Below, in pieces: positions 31,994 through 38,859 of a stretch of 38,859 bases of DNA. The stretch lies in contig DAOUMU010000246.1 in assembly GCA_034409055.1 (NCBI GenBank), positions 1-38,859 on the forward strand. Direction: 5' to 3'. The position numbers and the translations under genes were made by a program. The notes below the pieces were generated by a model, which was given only the letters and a program-made list of their open reading frames with translations, was not told where the DNA came from and searched no databases. How positions within the stretch are numbered: the first letter of the stretch is position 1; every line of letters begins with the position of its first letter. Source of the stretch: DAOUMU01 sp034409055. Its GTDB lineage: Bacteria > Chloroflexota > Anaerolineae > 4572-78 > J111.

Positions 31994-33208
31994 CTACCGA
32001 TCTAGCATTTGGCTGGCCATCTTATTCGCATAATTCATCATAGGATCCAAACTGCGCCGGGGCGGGGCGGGTGTAGCACCCGTGCTAGATACCTCGATCT
32101 CCCCACCGTCAAAAAACTGACGCATTGCCTGACGCCCGGCAGCGACCAGGGCCTCTCTACGTTCATCACTCATATCAAACTCGGTGGTGCCATATCCCTG
32201 GGCTGGCAGGCGGACGACGAGATCGTCAAATGCTTCGATAACCATTTTGTCATGGGCTTGAAGGACGGTATTGATGAGTCGTACAAGGCGTTGGATGGTT
32301 TGGATGTGCCCAAAATCAAACCCCGTCTTCTGGACGGTCTGGTTAAAGGTAGCCCCGGCCACGGGTAACGATTCGTCAATCAGAAACCCCAATACGTCAT
32401 CGCTCTCTTTCGATCCCATCACCGCGGTAATATAAGGCAGGTCAGAAACAAAAAGCTCAATCGGAAAGTTAGAGAGCAACCCCCCATCCACAATCAAATG
32501 ACCGGTAATATCCTTGTCCCGGTAGGTGCCCCAGTTCGCCTGCCACTCAACCTCTGGCCACAGTAAGGGAATGCTCATCGACATCCGCACGGCCCAGACC
32601 AGGGGGCAATCGGGGGCAGTGCAGTGATTGAGGACCAACATGCGTTCGTCGGTGGTGTCAGAGGCGACCAGGGATAGTTCGGTTCCTGTCGCGGCGAAGA
32701 ATTCTGCCAGAGTCATTCCGCTGAAATGGCGCGGTTTTCCGGCATACGTACCTGTGTCAAGCTTATCCTCCAGCCAGGTGCGGAACTTATAGGCCGAAAA
32801 CCAGCCTCCCCGTTCAACGAATGAGAAAAAGTTACGATAGCGTGGTCCCGTGGCCAATGTATCAACCAGCCAATCGTCCAACTTCTCTTCAATAAAGTTG
32901 GGGACAAAGGGTAAATCGAGGTTCTGTAAAAAAGCACGGGTGGCGCTGGTACGGATAGCTTCTCGATCAAAGTCAGGGGGCGTTCCCATAAAGCTGGCGA
33001 AAACAGGTTGGCCGTTCTCTTTTTCACTGAGCACATTCAGCATTTCCTGCGGGGCGTACCCTGCTGTCAGCAGCGTGGCCGTAATAGCGCCGGCCGAAGT
33101 GCCTAACAGACGATCATGGGTGTGACCATCTGCCTCAAATTCTTGTAAGGCCCCGACAAAAACCATCCCTTTGGCTCCGCCGCCTTCGAAAACAAGATCA
33201 TATTTCAT
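31994..33208 (-). CDS. Patatin-like phospholipase / RssA-type lipid acyl hydrolase
   Basis: The chosen ATG (33208) has GAGGAGG six bases upstream; an earlier TTG would start inside that site. The 404-residue protein shows all patatin motifs: oxyanion hole EGGGAKG (8-14), nucleophile Ser38 in GTSAG and catalytic Asp241 in VDGGLLSNFP. Patatin enzymes cleave acyl chains from phospholipids or other lipids. There is no signal peptide, so it would act in the cytoplasm. The C-terminal 60 residues are polar and end in a helix. It is convergent with pheT. A role as effector in defence cannot be argued from its neighbours. Confidence 0.92.
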   Translation of the reverse strand: MKYDLVFEGGGAKGMVFVGALQEFEADGHTHDRLLGTSAGAITATLLTAGYAPQEMLNVLSEKENGQPVFASFMGTPPDFDREAIRTSATRAFLQNLDLPFVPNFIEEKLDDWLVDTLATGPRYRNFFSFVERGGWFSAYKFRTWLEDKLDTGTYAGKPRHFSGMTLAEFFAATGTELSLVASDTTDERMLVLNHCTAPDCPLVWAVRMSMSIPLLWPEVEWQANWGTYRDKDITGHLIVDGGLLSNFPIELFVSDLPYITAVMGSKESDDVLGFLIDESLPVAGATFNQTVQKTGFDFGHIQTIQRLVRLINTVLQAHDKMVIEAFDDLVVRLPAQGYGTTEFDMSDERREALVAAGRQAMRQFFDGGEIEVSSTGATPAPPRRSLDPMMNYANKMASQMLDR

Positions 33209-33878
33209 TGCTTTCCTCCTCAACTTAACTCACTTCCATCTTACCAAAATTCGTCCACTTAGTAAACACCCGATAACCATTTTTTAGCGAATCCCCTTGA
33301 GATATCCATCTGTTTTCAATAATGGAACTTAATTCATGCCACCGTTTCCCACAACGTGGCCCCCTGGGGCTGCTCGGGCAGTGAAAATCGGGGTCAGGTA
33401 AATGGCGTTGACGCCAAGGGCCTCCAGGTAATTCAGGTGCTGGACTCAGCATGCGAAATCGGCCCAAAAACGCATCCTGAGTAGGTAAACCGTATCGAAG
33501 GGGCGTTTTTGGACTAACCCGGTGAAATGTCAACAGAACCTCGATTTTTATTGTAACCCACCATTTTGATCTGGACAATTTACCCCTCTCAGCTTCCTCA
33601 TCAGAACGATAAATAAAGCAGACCCTTAGCTCAATTTTAAATTTGCGCAAATCCCTTGCAAATTTCCGACTGATTTGCATCCCCAAATGTTATATACTGG
33701 AGACAAGTCAAAGGAAATGTGCATCAAGCCATTTATCAACCAAATCACCGCCTGTAAAGGTCCCGATGGGAGAGAGTCCATTCCTATTCATTGGCATTGA
33801 CTGTCTATATAACTTGCAGTACCATTGTCCTAACGTCCCTTATCTCAGTATGACTGACCAGTTGCCAGGAGGATAACG
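33209..33878. other. Gene-poor stretch with GH13 relic and operator-like palindrome
   Basis: No convincing gene lies here. A 153-residue minus-strand frame (33225-33686) is probably chance, since recognisable protein similarity lies in another frame (see 33329-33442). ATTTGCGCAAAT at 33641-33652 is a perfect 12-base palindrome, with TTGCAAATTT close by. These could be an operator for the XRE-domain protein encoded downstream. Confidence 0.5.
33329..33442 (-). pseudogene. Fragment of a GH13 (alpha-amylase family) gene
   Basis: Read from 33442 on the minus strand, 37 codons give QHLNYLEALGVNAIYLTPIF followed by a Gly- and His-containing stretch and TAA. LxYLxxLGVxAIYLTPIF is the first conserved beta-strand region of GH13 enzymes. 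A TGA lies two codons before, and no other GH13 motif is found near. It is a small leftover of a lost gene. Confidence 0.65.
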
Positions 33879-36800
33879 ATGGACTCTTCACTCATGACCC
33901 AAATGACCATCGGCGAGTTACTGCGCCGGCATCGCCTGGATGCTTGCCTGACACAGAAAGATCTGGCCAAGCTGCTTTCTTATGACCACACCACCATCTC
34001 GCGCGTAGAGCGAAATGAACGTCTGCCCAGCCAGGCATACGTGGAGGAGTTTGCCAACGCTCTACACCTGTCAGACATACAACGCCAGGAGCTAATGGCC
34101 TTATACGAGCAAGCCACAGGTAAGGGAGCAATTCCTGCACCCGCTTTAACTCCCACGCGTCACGAGGATTGGGGGGAAGCGCCTGATGTCAGCATTTTCT
34201 ACGGACGGCAGGAAGAGTTGGCCGCACTGAGCCAGTGGGTCGTCACCGATCGCTGCCGGTTGGTGGCCGTGCTGGGGATGGGGGGCATCGGTAAAACGGC
34301 CCTGGTCACCAGGCTGGCCGAACAGATCAAGGAGACGTTTGATTACCTGATCTGGCGTTCGTTGCGAAATGCGCCCCCGCTCGAAGATATTCTGGCCGAT
34401 TGCCTCAAGTTCCTGTCAGATCAGCAGCAGACGGACCTGCCAGAAAATGTCGGTGGACTAATATCGCTGCTCATCGACTATCTGCGGCAGCAGCGTTGCT
34501 TGATCGTGCTCGACAATGCCGAAGCCATCCTGCAAGCCGGTGACCGGGCCGGTCACTATCGAGCGGGCTATGAGGTATACAGCCAGCTTCTACAGCGGGT
34601 GGGCCAGACGGTCCATCAAAGCTGCCTGGTGCTGACCAGCCGGGAAAAGCCCAAGGAGTTTGTGCCGCTGGCCGGTGACACGGCCCCGGTCCGCTCAATG
34701 GTCTTGGCCGGCCTGGATCAGGCAGCCAGCCGGGAACTGACCCAGGATAGGCAGTTGTCCGGCGATGAGGCCGCCTGGACCGCCCTGGTTCAGCGGTATG
34801 CCGGCAACCCTCTGGCCCTACGCCAGGTCTCAGCCACCATTCAGGACCTGTACGGCGGTGATATTATTACTTTTTTGGAGGAAATCACCACCATGTTTGG
34901 CGATATTCGTTATCTTTTGGATCAACAATTCAGCCGCCTGTCTGCATTGGAGCAGGATGTAATGTACTGGCTGGCCATTAATCGTGAACCGGTTTCATTG
35001 AAAGCGCTGCGTGAAGACCTGGTGCGCCCGGTGTCGCCGGGAGAATTATTGGAGGCGTTGGAGGCGCTGCAACGGCGGTCGCTGATTGAAAAGAGTGCCG
35101 GACGTTTTACCTTGCAGAACGTCATTACCGAGTATTTGACCGGGCGCTTGATCGAGCGGGTGTGTGAAGAGATTGTGCTGGGGAAGATCAACCTGTTTCA
35201 GAGTCACGCTTTGATGAAGGCCACGGCTAAGGCCTATGTCAGGGAGAGCCAAGTGCGGTTGATTCTCAAGCCGGTGGGGGAGAGGTTGTTGGCTACTTTG
35301 AGTAAACAGGATGTTGAAGGTAAGCTGGGGGGTATTCTATCAACTTTGCGAGAGGAGTCTCCGCTGTCACCGGGCTATGCGGGGGGGAATGTGCTTAATT
35401 TGTTGGTTCATTTGGAAAGTAAGGTCAGCGACTATGACTTTTCTCATTTGACGATTTGGCAGGCATATCTTCAGAGGGTGGAATTGCAGGATGTGAATTT
35501 CGCTCGCGGTGATTTGGCTAGATCAGTGTTTACTGGAACCTTTGGCGTTATTCTATCAGTTACATTCAGTCCAGACGGAGCGTTATTAGCTGCGGGAACT
35601 GAAAATGGAGAGATTCGTTTATGGCATATAACTGATGGTAAACCACAGTTTATTTATGAAGGTCACGGAAGCCATTCGGTAAACACAGTTACATTCCACC
35701 CGTATAACAACAATCTTCTCGCTAGTGGTGGGGGTGATCAAACAGTCCGTGTATGGAATGTGACTACTGGTCAGTGTCTTCATCTATTTAAGGGACACAG
35801 TAGTGGTATACGATCAGTGGTTTTTCATCCAAACAGAAAAATAATTGCAAGTAGCAGTTCTGATCATACTATAAGGTTTTGGAGTTTGGATACTGGTGAT
35901 TGTGTAAAAGTTCTATCTGGACATACTGATACAGTACGCTCGATTAGTTTCAGTCTTGACGGTCAAGTACTTGCTAGTGCTAGCCATGATCAGACGATAA
36001 AGATATGGGATGTGGAGTCGGGGCAATGTCGAACTACGTTACAAGGTCATTCTCATCGGGTAACATCAGTCGCTTTTAGTCCCAGGAAGCAACATCTATT
36101 GGTAAGTGGAAGTAGTGACAAAACAATACGAGTATGGAACATCAAGACCGGTTTATGTCTTACTTCATTAACTGGCCACTCTGACTCGATCAGATCAATT
36201 ACTTTCAGTCCAGATGGACACATTCTGGTTAGTGGTAGCGGGGATCAAAGTATAAGGATATGGCAAATCGATACTGGTAAATGTATTCATACTATTTCAG
36301 GACACTCAGATGGCATTTGGTCGATAGCCTTTAGCCCTAGTAGAGAAATTCTGGCAAGTGGTGGACGTGATCAAACAGTACGTATATGGGACCTCACCAC
36401 AAAAAAATGTGTCACAACTTTTCAAGGATATGCTGACATAATCTGGTCAATTGCTTTCAGTCCAGATGGAGAAACACTTGCTAGTGGTAGTGGTAACAAG
36501 ACAATCCGATTATGGAATGTACAAAAGGGGCAATGTATTAATGTATTACGTGGGAGCAGGAATACTGTTCGTTCAATTAAATTTAGTCCTGATGGACGTT
36601 TACTTGTAAGTGGGAGTCGTGATCACCTAGTACGGTTATGGAATATTAAATCAAAACAAATCAGCAGAATATTTAAGAAACACAACGACTCAGTATGGTC
36701 GGTAGCATTTGATCCAAAAGGTATATTGCTTGCTAGCGGTAGTGGTGATTGTAAAGTGTGTTTGTGGGATATTAATAGAGGACATTGCCTTAGAGTCTTT

Positions 36801-37271
36801 GATGGACATGCTGATCAGGTCAGGTCTGTCGTTTTTAGTCCAAAAAATGAGTTGCTTATCACTGCAAGTCAGGATAAGACTATTCGCTTGTGGGAATTGT
36901 CAACAGGCCAGTGTATCAAAATATTAAAAGGTCATCTTGATACTGTTTGGTCAATTGCGGTTCATCCAAACAGTGAATTGCTTGCTAGTGGCAGTGGTGA
37001 CCAAACTGTAAAATTATGGAATATCCGAACCGGTAAATGTCTTGGTGAATTGCACGGGCATACTAATCAAGTTACTGCTGTCTCATTTAGTCCACAAGGA
37101 AAATTGCTTGCTAGCGCGGGAGCGGACAGAAAAGTTCAAATTTGGGATTACAAGGCAAAACAAGTTCTCAGAACTCTCGAAGGTCATAGTCGTATTGTCT
37201 GGTCAATCGCATATAGCCCAGATGGAACTATCTTAGCCAGCGGGAGTCTTGATGAAGCCATAAAATTCTAG
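33879..37271 (+). CDS. XRE-HTH / NB-ARC / WD40 protein, truncated by an amber codon
   Basis: The 1130-residue protein starts at an ATG with AGGAGG upstream. Residues 8-75 are an XRE-type helix-turn-helix (LTQKDLAKLLSYDHTTISRV). Then come the linker HEDWGEAPDVSIFYGR and NB-ARC with P-loop GMGGIGKT (133-140), Walker B CLIVLDNAE (207-215) and TSRE (253-256), a winged-helix region to about 430, and from about 550 thirteen complete WD40 blades plus the start of a fourteenth. The frame stops at TAG (37269-37271), exactly where the WD motif expects Trp. The missing half blade and tail continue in frame beyond it. STAND proteins with this layout are thought to sense a ligand through the propeller; what this one controls is unknown. 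The WD40-coding part is visibly more AT-rich than the first half. Confidence 0.9.
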   Translation: MDSSLMTQMTIGELLRRHRLDACLTQKDLAKLLSYDHTTISRVERNERLPSQAYVEEFANALHLSDIQRQELMALYEQATGKGAIPAPALTPTRHEDWGEAPDVSIFYGRQEELAALSQWVVTDRCRLVAVLGMGGIGKTALVTRLAEQIKETFDYLIWRSLRNAPPLEDILADCLKFLSDQQQTDLPENVGGLISLLIDYLRQQRCLIVLDNAEAILQAGDRAGHYRAGYEVYSQLLQRVGQTVHQSCLVLTSREKPKEFVPLAGDTAPVRSMVLAGLDQAASRELTQDRQLSGDEAAWTALVQRYAGNPLALRQVSATIQDLYGGDIITFLEEITTMFGDIRYLLDQQFSRLSALEQDVMYWLAINREPVSLKALREDLVRPVSPGELLEALEALQRRSLIEKSAGRFTLQNVITEYLTGRLIERVCEEIVLGKINLFQSHALMKATAKAYVRESQVRLILKPVGERLLATLSKQDVEGKLGGILSTLREESPLSPGYAGGNVLNLLVHLESKVSDYDFSHLTIWQAYLQRVELQDVNFARGDLARSVFTGTFGVILSVTFSPDGALLAAGTENGEIRLWHITDGKPQFIYEGHGSHSVNTVTFHPYNNNLLASGGGDQTVRVWNVTTGQCLHLFKGHSSGIRSVVFHPNRKIIASSSSDHTIRFWSLDTGDCVKVLSGHTDTVRSISFSLDGQVLASASHDQTIKIWDVESGQCRTTLQGHSHRVTSVAFSPRKQHLLVSGSSDKTIRVWNIKTGLCLTSLTGHSDSIRSITFSPDGHILVSGSGDQSIRIWQIDTGKCIHTISGHSDGIWSIAFSPSREILASGGRDQTVRIWDLTTKKCVTTFQGYADIIWSIAFSPDGETLASGSGNKTIRLWNVQKGQCINVLRGSRNTVRSIKFSPDGRLLVSGSRDHLVRLWNIKSKQISRIFKKHNDSVWSVAFDPKGILLASGSGDCKVCLWDINRGHCLRVFDGHADQVRSVVFSPKNELLITASQDKTIRLWELSTGQCIKILKGHLDTVWSIAVHPNSELLASGSGDQTVKLWNIRTGKCLGELHGHTNQVTAVSFSPQGKLLASAGADRKVQIWDYKAKQVLRTLEGHSRIVWSIAYSPDGTILASGSLDEAIKF

Positions 37272-37436
37272 AACATCGAAACAGGCGAGTGTATCAAAAC
37301 ACTGAAAGCTGACCGACCCTACGAACGAATGAACATCACCGGCGTAACCGGCCTGACTGAAGCCCAAAAAGCCAGCCTCAAAACCTTGGGAGCGATTGAG
37401 GAGGACAACAACGAATTGAGGAAATTAACGAATTGA
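37272..37436 (+). pseudogene. Detached C-terminus of the XRE/NB-ARC/WD40 gene
   Basis: The frame continues without shift after the amber codon as NIETGECIKTLKADRPYERM and then NITGVTGLTEAQKASL until TGA at 37434-37436. NIETGECIKTL completes blade 14 and NITGVTGLTEAQKA resembles the tail of intact relatives. So one base change (TGG to TAG) separates it from the gene, unless the stop is read through. The last residues are encoded by the palindrome that follows. Confidence 0.82.
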
Positions 37437-37487
37437 ATGGCCGATGGCGGGAAAATCCAATTCGTTCCTTTCATAATTCGTTGTTGT
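37405..37487. repeat. Palindrome between the two NB-ARC genes (ACAACAACGAATT arms)
   Basis: Arms ACAACAACGAATT (37405-37417) and AATTCGTTGTTGT (37475-37487) are perfectly complementary. Inner words AACGAATTG repeat and pair with CCAATTCGTT. It supplies the original stop codon of the upstream gene. Confidence 0.85.
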
Positions 37488-37549
37488 GTCTTCTCAGCCA
37501 CAACCATTGACCGTTTGACTGAACATGTACGCCGAAAGGAGTAACCCAA

Positions 37550-38749
37550 ATGACCAACCTAACCATTGGTGAATTACTACGTCGCCACCGGCTTAAGGCT
37601 TCACTCAAACAGAAAGAACTGGCTGAGTTAATTCCCTACGACCACACCACCATCTCACGGACCGAAAGGGATGAGCGTCTCCCCACCGAGGCTTATCTAG
37701 AACAATTTGCTGAGGCCCTTCAACTGTCAGATACTGAGCGCCAGGAGATGATGACCCTGTATCAACAAGCCACTGGTGCTGATGTAGACTCACCCCCACA
37801 GCCCATACGCCACGAAGACTGGGGCGAGGCCCCCGACGTTAGTATTTTTTACGGACGCTATGAAGACCTGGTTACACTCACCCAGTGGCTCATCACGGAC
37901 CAGTGTCGCCTGGTTGCCGTACTGGGGATGGGCGGCATTGGTAAAACAGCCCTGGCTACCAAGCTGGCCACCCAAGTGGCCGAGAAATTTGATTACATCA
38001 TCTGGCGTTCACTCCGTAACGCTCCACCCCTGGCCGAAATCTTGACCGAGTGTATCCAATTTCTCTCTGACCAACAGGAGGTTAATCTGCCCGACGACAT
38101 AGACAAACGTATCACCCGTTTCATCCAATACTTGGATATCCAGCGTTGCCTGGTGGTTCTGGATAACGCCGAGGCGATTTTGCAGGAAGGGCAGGCCGGA
38201 TATTATCGAGACGGCTATCAAGATTATGGCCGTCTGCTGTGGCGAGCCGGCGAAAGCGAACACCAAAGCTGCCTGTTGCTGACCAGCCGCGAAAAGCTCA
38301 GAGAAATCGGCCGGTTGGAGGGAGAGGCCGCGCTTGTTCGCTCACACCCGCTGGGCGGATTGGGCTTACAAGAGGGCCGGCAAATGCTCGAGGGCAAAGG
38401 TTTATCAGGCTCCGAAGATGCCTGGACTGCCTTAATCGAGCACTATTCCGGCAACCCCATGGCTCTGAGCATCGTCGCGGACATGGTTCGAGAGGTGTAT
38501 GACCGGAATATAGACGAATTTCTGGCGGAAGACGAGGTCATCTTTGGCGGGATCGATGAATTGCTAAAGGAACAGTTCGCCCGTTTATCGGCCCTGGAGC
38601 AGTCGCTGATGTTCTGGCTGGCCATTGAGCGCGAACCAGTGTCACGAGAGATATTGCTCGATAATCTTGTGCAGCCCGTGTCCAGACGCGAGCTTATGGT
38701 AGCGTTGCGCTCTTTACGAAGACGTTCCTTGATTCAGAGTGTTTCATAA
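37550..38749 (+). CDS. XRE-HTH / NB-ARC protein lacking its C-terminal half
   Basis: The 399-residue protein starts at an ATG with AAAGGAG upstream and is a close paralogue of the gene at 33879. It has the same XRE domain (LKQKELAELIPYDHTTISRT), the linker HEDWGEAPDVSIFYGR, P-loop GMGGIGKT, Walker B CLVVLDNAE, TSRE and the winged-helix region. It ends after RRRSLIQSVS, where the paralogue continues RRSLIEKSAGRFTLQNVI, and carries no WD40 propeller. None of the three frames in 38750-38859 restores the paralogue's sequence, so the end is a deletion or insertion joint, not a simple frameshift. It may still fold as an HTH/ATPase module, or be a decaying gene. Confidence 0.87.
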   Translation: MTNLTIGELLRRHRLKASLKQKELAELIPYDHTTISRTERDERLPTEAYLEQFAEALQLSDTERQEMMTLYQQATGADVDSPPQPIRHEDWGEAPDVSIFYGRYEDLVTLTQWLITDQCRLVAVLGMGGIGKTALATKLATQVAEKFDYIIWRSLRNAPPLAEILTECIQFLSDQQEVNLPDDIDKRITRFIQYLDIQRCLVVLDNAEAILQEGQAGYYRDGYQDYGRLLWRAGESEHQSCLLLTSREKLREIGRLEGEAALVRSHPLGGLGLQEGRQMLEGKGLSGSEDAWTALIEHYSGNPMALSIVADMVREVYDRNIDEFLAEDEVIFGGIDELLKEQFARLSALEQSLMFWLAIEREPVSREILLDNLVQPVSRRELMVALRSLRRRSLIQSVS

Positions 38750-38859
38750 CAACCGTTTTGACGGAGCAGCACATTAACAATTCAGCCTAATGGGGCTTGG
38801 CAAAATGCCAGTCAGCCATAAGATTCCTGTTTCTCTGGAGGAAACTGCCCAGAGAAGGG
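38750..38859. other. Non-coding tail after the truncated NB-ARC gene
   Basis: No coding similarity was found in the last 110 bases. TTCTCTGG and CCAGAGAA near 38830-38856 form a small hairpin. The stretch may be the edge of whatever replaced the rest of the upstream gene. Confidence 0.4.

Noticed and set aside
33225..33686. 153-residue minus-strand open frame before the XRE/NB-ARC gene
   Set aside because: Rich in Pro, Arg and Ser with no fold signature, and recognisable GH13 similarity lies in a different frame of the same stretch; most likely a chance frame over decayed DNA.
38750..38859. Frameshift continuation of the second XRE/NB-ARC gene
   Set aside because: All three frames after the stop were read and none matches the FTLQNVITEYLTGRLI region expected from the paralogue.

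Overview
This 38.9 kb window most resembles a Chloroflexota (Anaerolineae-like) chromosome, probably from an uncultured lineage. That placement is an inference. It rests on the mix of NB-ARC/WD40 signalling proteins, family-5 solute-binding lipoproteins with long acidic linkers, a pheS/pheT locus split by a phosphatase gene, an Hdr/Qmo-like redox operon, and a very high load of small intergenic palindromes built from iterated 7-bp words. No rRNA, tRNA, CRISPR array or complete insertion sequence was recognised.

Layout. (1) 1-4300: a large minus-strand trypsin/NB-ARC/WD40 gene (303-3974), preceded in its reading direction by the relic of a trypsin-co-occurring (Trypco1-like) partner gene. (2) 4339-6582: a K+ channel-like protein with two RCK modules, divergent from a RidA-family gene. 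(3) 6732-12808: a minus-strand oligopeptide-type ABC importer with two tandem binding lipoproteins and two permeases, but no ATPase. (4) 13084-16368: a two-gene minus-strand unit of a membrane-anchored S49 peptidase and a DUF4350/GldG-like membrane-anchored protein. (5) 16724-17812: a SAM methyltransferase, divergent from (6) 17864-24291, a plus-strand operon. That operon encodes an ArsR regulator, TusA, an MvhD-like protein, a QmoA-like HdrA, a QmoB-like HdrA, a small winged-helix-like protein, a QmoC-like Fe-S/cytochrome b membrane subunit and a DsrE-family protein. It ends in a strong hairpin and faces a convergent LysR gene. (7) 25564-26506: a small promoter-gene-terminator unit and a MNT nucleotidyltransferase with a tiny overlapping partner. 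(8) 26619-31954: pheS, a PhoD-like phosphatase and pheT. (9) 31994-33208: a patatin-like lipase, then a gene-poor stretch holding a GH13 relic. (10) 33879-38749: two tandem XRE/NB-ARC genes. The first carries 13 full WD40 blades and is cut in blade 14 by an amber codon; the second has lost its whole C-terminal half.

How the genes may work together. The 17.9-24.3 kb operon combines sulfur carriers (TusA, DsrE family) with an electron chain that could run from a flavin/Fe-S module (HdrA-like pair, MvhD-like) to a membrane quinone-reactive cytochrome b. No HdrB subunit is present, so this is closer to Qmo than to classical Hdr or sHdr. It is the best candidate for a little-described system here. 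The second theme is conflict or signalling proteins in flux: three NB-ARC genes at the two ends of the window show blade duplication, a nonsense mutation, truncation and a decayed partner. The third theme is a family of iterated-heptamer palindromes that sit between genes, often supply a gene's stop codon, and appear to have entered at least two reading frames (the NB-ARC gene and pheT) and possibly a third (the methyltransferase N-terminus).
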